Below, piece by piece: positions 60,557-64,000 of a stretch of DNA of 64,000 bases. Position numbers and translations under genes: made by a program. Numbering within the stretch: the stretch's first letter is position 1; the number at the start of each line of letters is the position of its first letter. The DNA comes from Vibrio crassostreae (GTDB lineage Bacteria; Pseudomonadota; Gammaproteobacteria; Enterobacterales; Vibrionaceae). A model generated the notes under the pieces. That model had not been told where the DNA came from. It ran no database searches and was given only the letters and a program-made list of their open reading frames with translations. The stretch lies in the NCBI RefSeq assembly GCF_024347415.1, contig NZ_AP025476.1, positions 2,976,001 through 3,040,000 on the forward strand, in the 5' to 3' direction.

Positions 60557-60632
60557 TCCCCTTTAGTTCAGTTGGTAGAACGGCGGACTGTTAATCCGTA
60601 TGTCGCAAGTTCAAGTCTTGCAAGGGGAGCCA
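60557..60632 (+). tRNA. tRNA-Asn (GTT)
   Basis: Same sequence as the gene at 60195. Last tRNA of array 1. Confidence 0.97.
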
Positions 60633-60641
60633 CATTCAAGA

Positions 60642-60669
60642 AAGCCAAGTCGAAAGACTTGGCTTTTTT
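60642..60669 (+). terminator. Terminator of tRNA array 1
   Basis: AAGCCAAGTC-GAAA-GACTTGGCTT followed by a T-run. Confidence 0.9.
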
Positions 60670-61026
60670 TCGTTTGAACAAAAACAAACTCTATTCAATA
60701 GACACATCAGCTCAACGCAACTCTTAATCAGTCTCGATAAGTTGAGTCATATCCTTCTAGTACCTTCACTACAGCAGTTGATTCTAAGTTCTATAAAGAA
60801 CCTCTATTCCAACAGAACCAACTAATCCCAGAAATCCCCTTCCCCACCTTAACTCCGTAAGCCGTCACATCAAAACAAACAGAATTCCATTTCATTACTT
60901 TTTTTTCTTCGAAAATTTAATCTCTATCATGTTTTGATATCTTTCTAATATCTGCCATACACGACTTAGATTAAGATTCGATGAACTATACCTAATACTA
61001 ATTATTGAATCGCTGCGCGGGGAAAC
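60670..61026 (+). promoter_or_regulatory. Gap upstream of the chemoreceptor gene
   Basis: About 357 AT-rich bases with no gene. It must hold the chemoreceptor promoter but I found no box I trust; a GGGGAAAC sequence precedes the start. Confidence 0.3.
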
Positions 61027-62652
61027 ATGAAACTAAAAACGCAAGCTTACTTATTATCGGGCATCATCTTGATCGCCCTGCTAGCACTGACCGCTACTGG
61101 TTTATGGACATTGAGAGTCGCGAGCAACATGGACAACAAAGCTCGCGTGACCGAGCTATTTAAGAGTGCATACAGCATCCTTACTGAAGTCGAAAAAATG
61201 GCGATTGATGGCACTCTAGAAGAAGAGCAAGCTAAGCAACTAGCTACTCGCCTTCTACGTAACAACATCTATAAAGATAATGAATATGTTTACGTAGCCG
61301 ATGAGAACATGACGTTTGTCGCGACACCATTAGATCCTCAATTACACGGAACCAGCTTTAACGACTTTAAAGATGGCAACGGGAATAGTGTTGGTCAGCT
61401 AATCCAAAGAGTACTTGGTAATCGTACTGGGCAGATCATTGAGTACACCTGGACACAAAAACTGCCAGATGGAACGATTGAAGAAAAACTGTCTATAGCA
61501 GAGAAAACACCACATTGGGGCTGGGTTGTCGGCACAGGTATCGGGTTCAATGAAGTTAACGCTCGTTTCTGGTCTACCGCTCAATGGCAGCTGTTCCTTT
61601 GTGTCGTGATTGCTGGTCTTATTCTATCGAGCCTAATTGTATCTATTAAACGCATGCTAGCGCTTCTTGGTGGCGAACCTAAAGATGTAAGAGAAGCTGT
61701 ACAAGCCGTAGCACAAGGTCGAATTCAAACCACTTTCGAAACTCAGGCGACAGACGGCAGTATTTACCACGCCGTACAACAAATGAGTAAGTCACTGGCT
61801 GAGTTGGTATCAAACCTAGACGCTTCAATGCTGGCATTAAGGGGAGAACTGCAGCGCGTAGAAGACCGTGCTGGGTCAATTGCTCAACTAACAGAGACCC
61901 AACAGCAATCAACAGAGATGATCGCGACAGCAATGACCGAGATGGCCTCTTCAGCCAATAACGTTGCTGATTCAGCTAGCGATACCGCGCGCAACACCGA
62001 CGAGGCCGATAAACAAAGCCAGCATACCCAACAACTGATTCACAACACAGTAGACAACATTCAAGGCCTAGCAGGCCAACTAGGCACAGCAAGCGAAGCT
62101 GTCGCTAACCTAGATAACGATGTAAACAACATTGCGAAAGTATTGGATGTGATTGGTGATATAGCGGAGCAAACTAACCTGTTGGCACTTAACGCAGCCA
62201 TTGAAGCAGCTCGAGCTGGCGAACAAGGTCGTGGATTTGCGGTTGTAGCAGATGAGGTTCGTAACCTTGCAGGCCGAACACAATCGAGCACCAAAGAAAT
62301 CCAATTAATGATTAACAACCTTCAAGAAGGATCTCGCAACGCAATTCAAACCATGGAAGTTTGTGCCGCGACCAGTGAAAGTACCGTAACAGAGTCTCAA
62401 AACGCCTCTGAAGCACTACAACAGATTGTTGTCGCATTAGAGTCCATTTCATCAATGAGTCATCAAATCGCAACTGCGGCCGCTGAGCAGACTCAGGTGA
62501 GCGATGATATATCGAAGCGTATTAACATGATCGAAGAGAGCGGTAACCAATTGAGCAATGTCGTAACAGAAAGTCATAGCAGTACCCAAACTCTTGCCTC
62601 TCTTTCAAACGAATTAGAAGCTTGGGTTAATAGGTTTGAAGTAAAACACTAA
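61027..62652 (+). CDS. Methyl-accepting chemotaxis protein
   Basis: Transmembrane chemoreceptor, 541 residues. TM1 (about 7-28), a periplasmic single-Cache-type ligand domain (about 35-185, with [20 protein letters not shown] and [14 protein letters not shown]), TM2 (about 190-210), HAMP (about 211-265) and a cytoplasmic signalling domain with the tip [29 protein letters not shown] and adjacent [13 protein letters not shown]. No NWETF-like C-terminal pentapeptide for CheR tethering is present. The ligand cannot be deduced. It stands alone between the two tRNA arrays. Confidence 0.95.
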   Translation: MKLKTQAYLLSGIILIALLALTATGLWTLRVASNMDNKARVTELFKSAYSILTEVEKMAIDGTLEEEQAKQLATRLLRNNIYKDNEYVYVADENMTFVATPLDPQLHGTSFNDFKDGNGNSVGQLIQRVLGNRTGQIIEYTWTQKLPDGTIEEKLSIAEKTPHWGWVVGTGIGFNEVNARFWSTAQWQLFLCVVIAGLILSSLIVSIKRMLALLGGEPKDVREAVQAVAQGRIQTTFETQATDGSIYHAVQQMSKSLAELVSNLDASMLALRGELQRVEDRAGSIAQLTETQQQSTEMIATAMTEMASSANNVADSASDTARNTDEADKQSQHTQQLIHNTVDNIQGLAGQLGTASEAVANLDNDVNNIAKVLDVIGDIAEQTNLLALNAAIEAARAGEQGRGFAVVADEVRNLAGRTQSSTKEIQLMINNLQEGSRNAIQTMEVCAATSESTVTESQNASEALQQIVVALESISSMSHQIATAAAEQTQVSDDISKRINMIEESGNQLSNVVTESHSSTQTLASLSNELEAWVNRFEVKH

Positions 62653-62678
62653 ACTCCCTAGAAAATTTTTAAATAAAA

Positions 62679-62705
62679 AAGCACGTTTTCATACGTGCTT
62701 TTTTT
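62679..62705 (+). terminator. Terminator after chemoreceptor gene
   Basis: AAGCACGT-TTTCAT-ACGTGCTT then T-run. Confidence 0.88.
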
Positions 62706-62848
62706 ATTTCGGCGCCCATTCAGTGTAGTTAACCGTAGTTTTACTATCTTTTAGGGCATGCTAGACCTAGGTTTTTCACCCCAAATGAGCAAAAACAACC
62801 CACTAAGTATAGAAAAACATCAAACGATACTTTTTTTGCAATTTAATG

Positions 62849-62877
62849 TTGACCCAGAACGCGAAAACACGTTTAAT
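62849..62877 (+). promoter_or_regulatory. Promoter of tRNA array 2
   Basis: TTGACC at 62849-62854 and TTTAAT at 62872-62877 with a 17-base spacer, closely paralleling the array 1 promoter. Confidence 0.85.
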
Positions 62878-62887
62878 ACACCTCGTC

Positions 62888-62963
62888 GCCCGGATAGCTC
62901 AGTCGGTAGAGCAGAGGATTGAAAATCCTCGTGTCGGTGGTTCGATTCCGCCTCCGGGCACCA
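62888..62963 (+). tRNA. tRNA-Phe (GAA), isodecoder A
   Basis: Same sequence as the gene at 59830; starts array 2. Confidence 0.97.
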
Positions 62964-63019
62964 CAATTTATTTGTTGGTGTCCTAGACAACAACAGTAAA
63001 GCACAAAGAAATATTATGT

Positions 63020-63095
<76 letters not shown>

Positions 63096-63119
63096 TTTCT
63101 TTAAAGCTTTAAGAATAAT

Positions 63120-63195
63120 TCCCCTTTAGTTCAGTTGGTAGAACGGCGGACTGTTAATCCGTATGTCGCAAGTTCAAGTCTTGCAAGGGGAGCCA
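63120..63195 (+). tRNA. tRNA-Asn (GTT)
   Basis: Same sequence as the gene at 60195. Confidence 0.97.
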
Positions 63196-63231
63196 AGTTA
63201 ATCATCAAGCATAAGCTTTTTGATTCATGAT

Positions 63232-63307
<76 letters not shown>

Positions 63308-63336
63308 TTCTCTTGATTAGAGACTAAACAATCAAT

Positions 63337-63412
63337 TCCCCTTTAGTTCAGTTGGTAGAACGGCGGACTGTTAATCCGTATGTCGCAAGTTCAAGTCTTG
63401 CAAGGGGAGCCA
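63337..63412 (+). tRNA. tRNA-Asn (GTT)
   Basis: Same sequence as the gene at 60195; last tRNA of array 2. Confidence 0.97.
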
Positions 63413-63420
63413 ATTAAAAA

Positions 63421-63447
63421 AAGCCGCATCATTGATGCGGCTTTTTT
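63421..63447 (+). terminator. Terminator of tRNA array 2
   Basis: AAGCCGCATC-ATT-GATGCGGCTT followed by T-run. Confidence 0.9.
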
Positions 63448-63756
63448 GCATCTAAAGATCATAACTTCTCAATACAACTACCCTCACATTTCAAATATCA
63501 TATTCAATTCAAAAACCAACCGTTTTTATATCCATCCAAAGCTACAAATCTTCGCCACTTAACTCCCTTCAAAATCGTCCAACAACAAACGACACATTCA
63601 CGTAAGAATCACTCATAGTACGTTACTACTCATTTTATTATTGAGAAGATCGGCTGAAAAAATCAATGCTAAGCCTAGAAATGAGAAAGCTAAATAACAA
63701 ATCAAATAAGCTCTAGAAAAGCTCTGTAAGGCGCTTCAATCCAAATGATACACAAG
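63448..63756. other. Intergenic, nothing recognised
   Basis: About 309 AT-rich bases. No gene, repeat or clear regulatory site found. Confidence 0.5.
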
Positions 63757-64000
63757 TCACTCTTTATCAAAACTATCCACTACAATAGCGCCCATAGAGG
63801 CTGGCATTGAAATAACAATCACTCTTTTGATCGATACAACAGGATCACTCAATAGAGGTAATTTGTCCAAGCAAGTCAGTACCAAAGCAACGACCAAGGC
63901 CGTCATAACATAAGCAATAACTATTCTGAAAATAAACACCGGCAACCGTGCAACAACATCTTTTTGAAAGACACTCTCATACGTATAGAAGCCTAAGAAC
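63757..64000 (-). CDS. C-terminal fragment of a membrane protein (5' end beyond window)
   Basis: A minus-strand frame open to the right edge, ending at TGA 63757-63759; 80 residues are visible. There are two hydrophobic helices (FIFRIVIAYVMTALVVALVL and VIVISMPASMGAIVV), separated by a loop LDKLPLLSDPVVS. The end PASMGAIVVDSFDKE recalls the C-terminus of DUF2391/TIGR02587-type membrane proteins, but this is a weak recollection. The sequence upstream of an internal TTG (63945) continues without a stop, so the gene is longer than the apparent 62-residue frame. Confidence 0.6.
   Translation of the reverse strand, partial: FLGFYTYESVFQKDVVARLPVFIFRIVIAYVMTALVVALVLTCLDKLPLLSDPVVSIKRVIVISMPASMGAIVVDSFDKE

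Overview
The window is a stretch of core chromosome from a Vibrio species (Gammaproteobacteria, Vibrionaceae). The protein sequences, the gene order (pyrG-mazG-relA-rlmD | barA/varS | acpS-pdxJ-recO-era-rnc-lepB-lepA-rseCBA-rpoE | nadB | sdhE-ygfX | ygfZ | ubiI-ubiH-ygfB | zapA-6S RNA-fau-rpiA-serA | argP-argO | mscS-fbaA-pgk-epd-tkt | metK | sprT-endA-rsmE-gshB-yqgE-ruvX | pilT-pilU | yggS-proC-yggT-yggU-rdgB-hemW | trmB-mutY-yggX-mltC) and dense repeated Phe/Thr/Asn tRNA arrays all fit that genus. The synteny with the E. coli barA-rumA, rpoE-acpS, ygfB-serA, argP-tktA and endA-mltC segments is close. No genomic island, prophage, IS transposase, CRISPR array or rRNA gene was found.

Region by region: 1-6400 (minus strand) holds CTP synthase (3' end cut by the window edge), MazG, RelA and the 23S m5U1939 methyltransferase. 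6566-9379 is the tripartite sensor kinase VarS/BarA. 9485-18904 is a long minus-strand block: the sigma-E operon (rpoE-rseABC, with a recognisable sigma-E promoter), then translation, secretion and RNA-processing genes (lepA, lepB, rnc, era), then recO, pdxJ and acpS. 19294-23261 holds nadB, the succinate dehydrogenase flavinylation factor SdhE with YgfX, YgfZ and a YbaK-type tRNA deacylase. 23262-23823 is a long non-coding leader before ytfK, a small stringent-response modulator. 24130-30809 holds ubiquinone hydroxylases, ZapA, 6S RNA, folate, pentose phosphate and serine biosynthesis genes. 30922-42076 holds yggE, the ArgP/ArgO arginine export pair, MscS, lower glycolysis (fbaA, pgk), epd, transketolase and metK. 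42445-59726 holds a DUF2189 membrane protein, SprT, periplasmic nuclease, glutathione synthetase, twitching ATPases PilT/PilU, housekeeping genes and the base-excision gene mutY. 59830-63412 has two tRNA arrays (7 + 5 genes, only Phe, Thr and Asn) flanking one chemoreceptor gene. The right edge cuts into a minus-strand membrane protein.

No obviously new multi-gene system is present. The observations most worth a second look are small. Three PurR-like (LacI-family) operator sequences sit at an exact 20-bp period ahead of rpiA, with related sites near tkt/metK, fbaA and serA. The tRNA array carries an apparently exact 305-bp tandem duplication, and a paralogous array is driven by a near-matching promoter. 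The pilT coding sequence contains a nine-G homopolymer. There are two MITE-like inverted-repeat elements abutting relA and lepA, hairpin leaders ahead of relA and metK, a possible small RNA upstream of ytfK, and a 52-residue lipoprotein gene. Start codons were moved from the longest reading frame where a Shine-Dalgarno sequence or family alignment supports it. Family knowledge is from memory; no database search was run.
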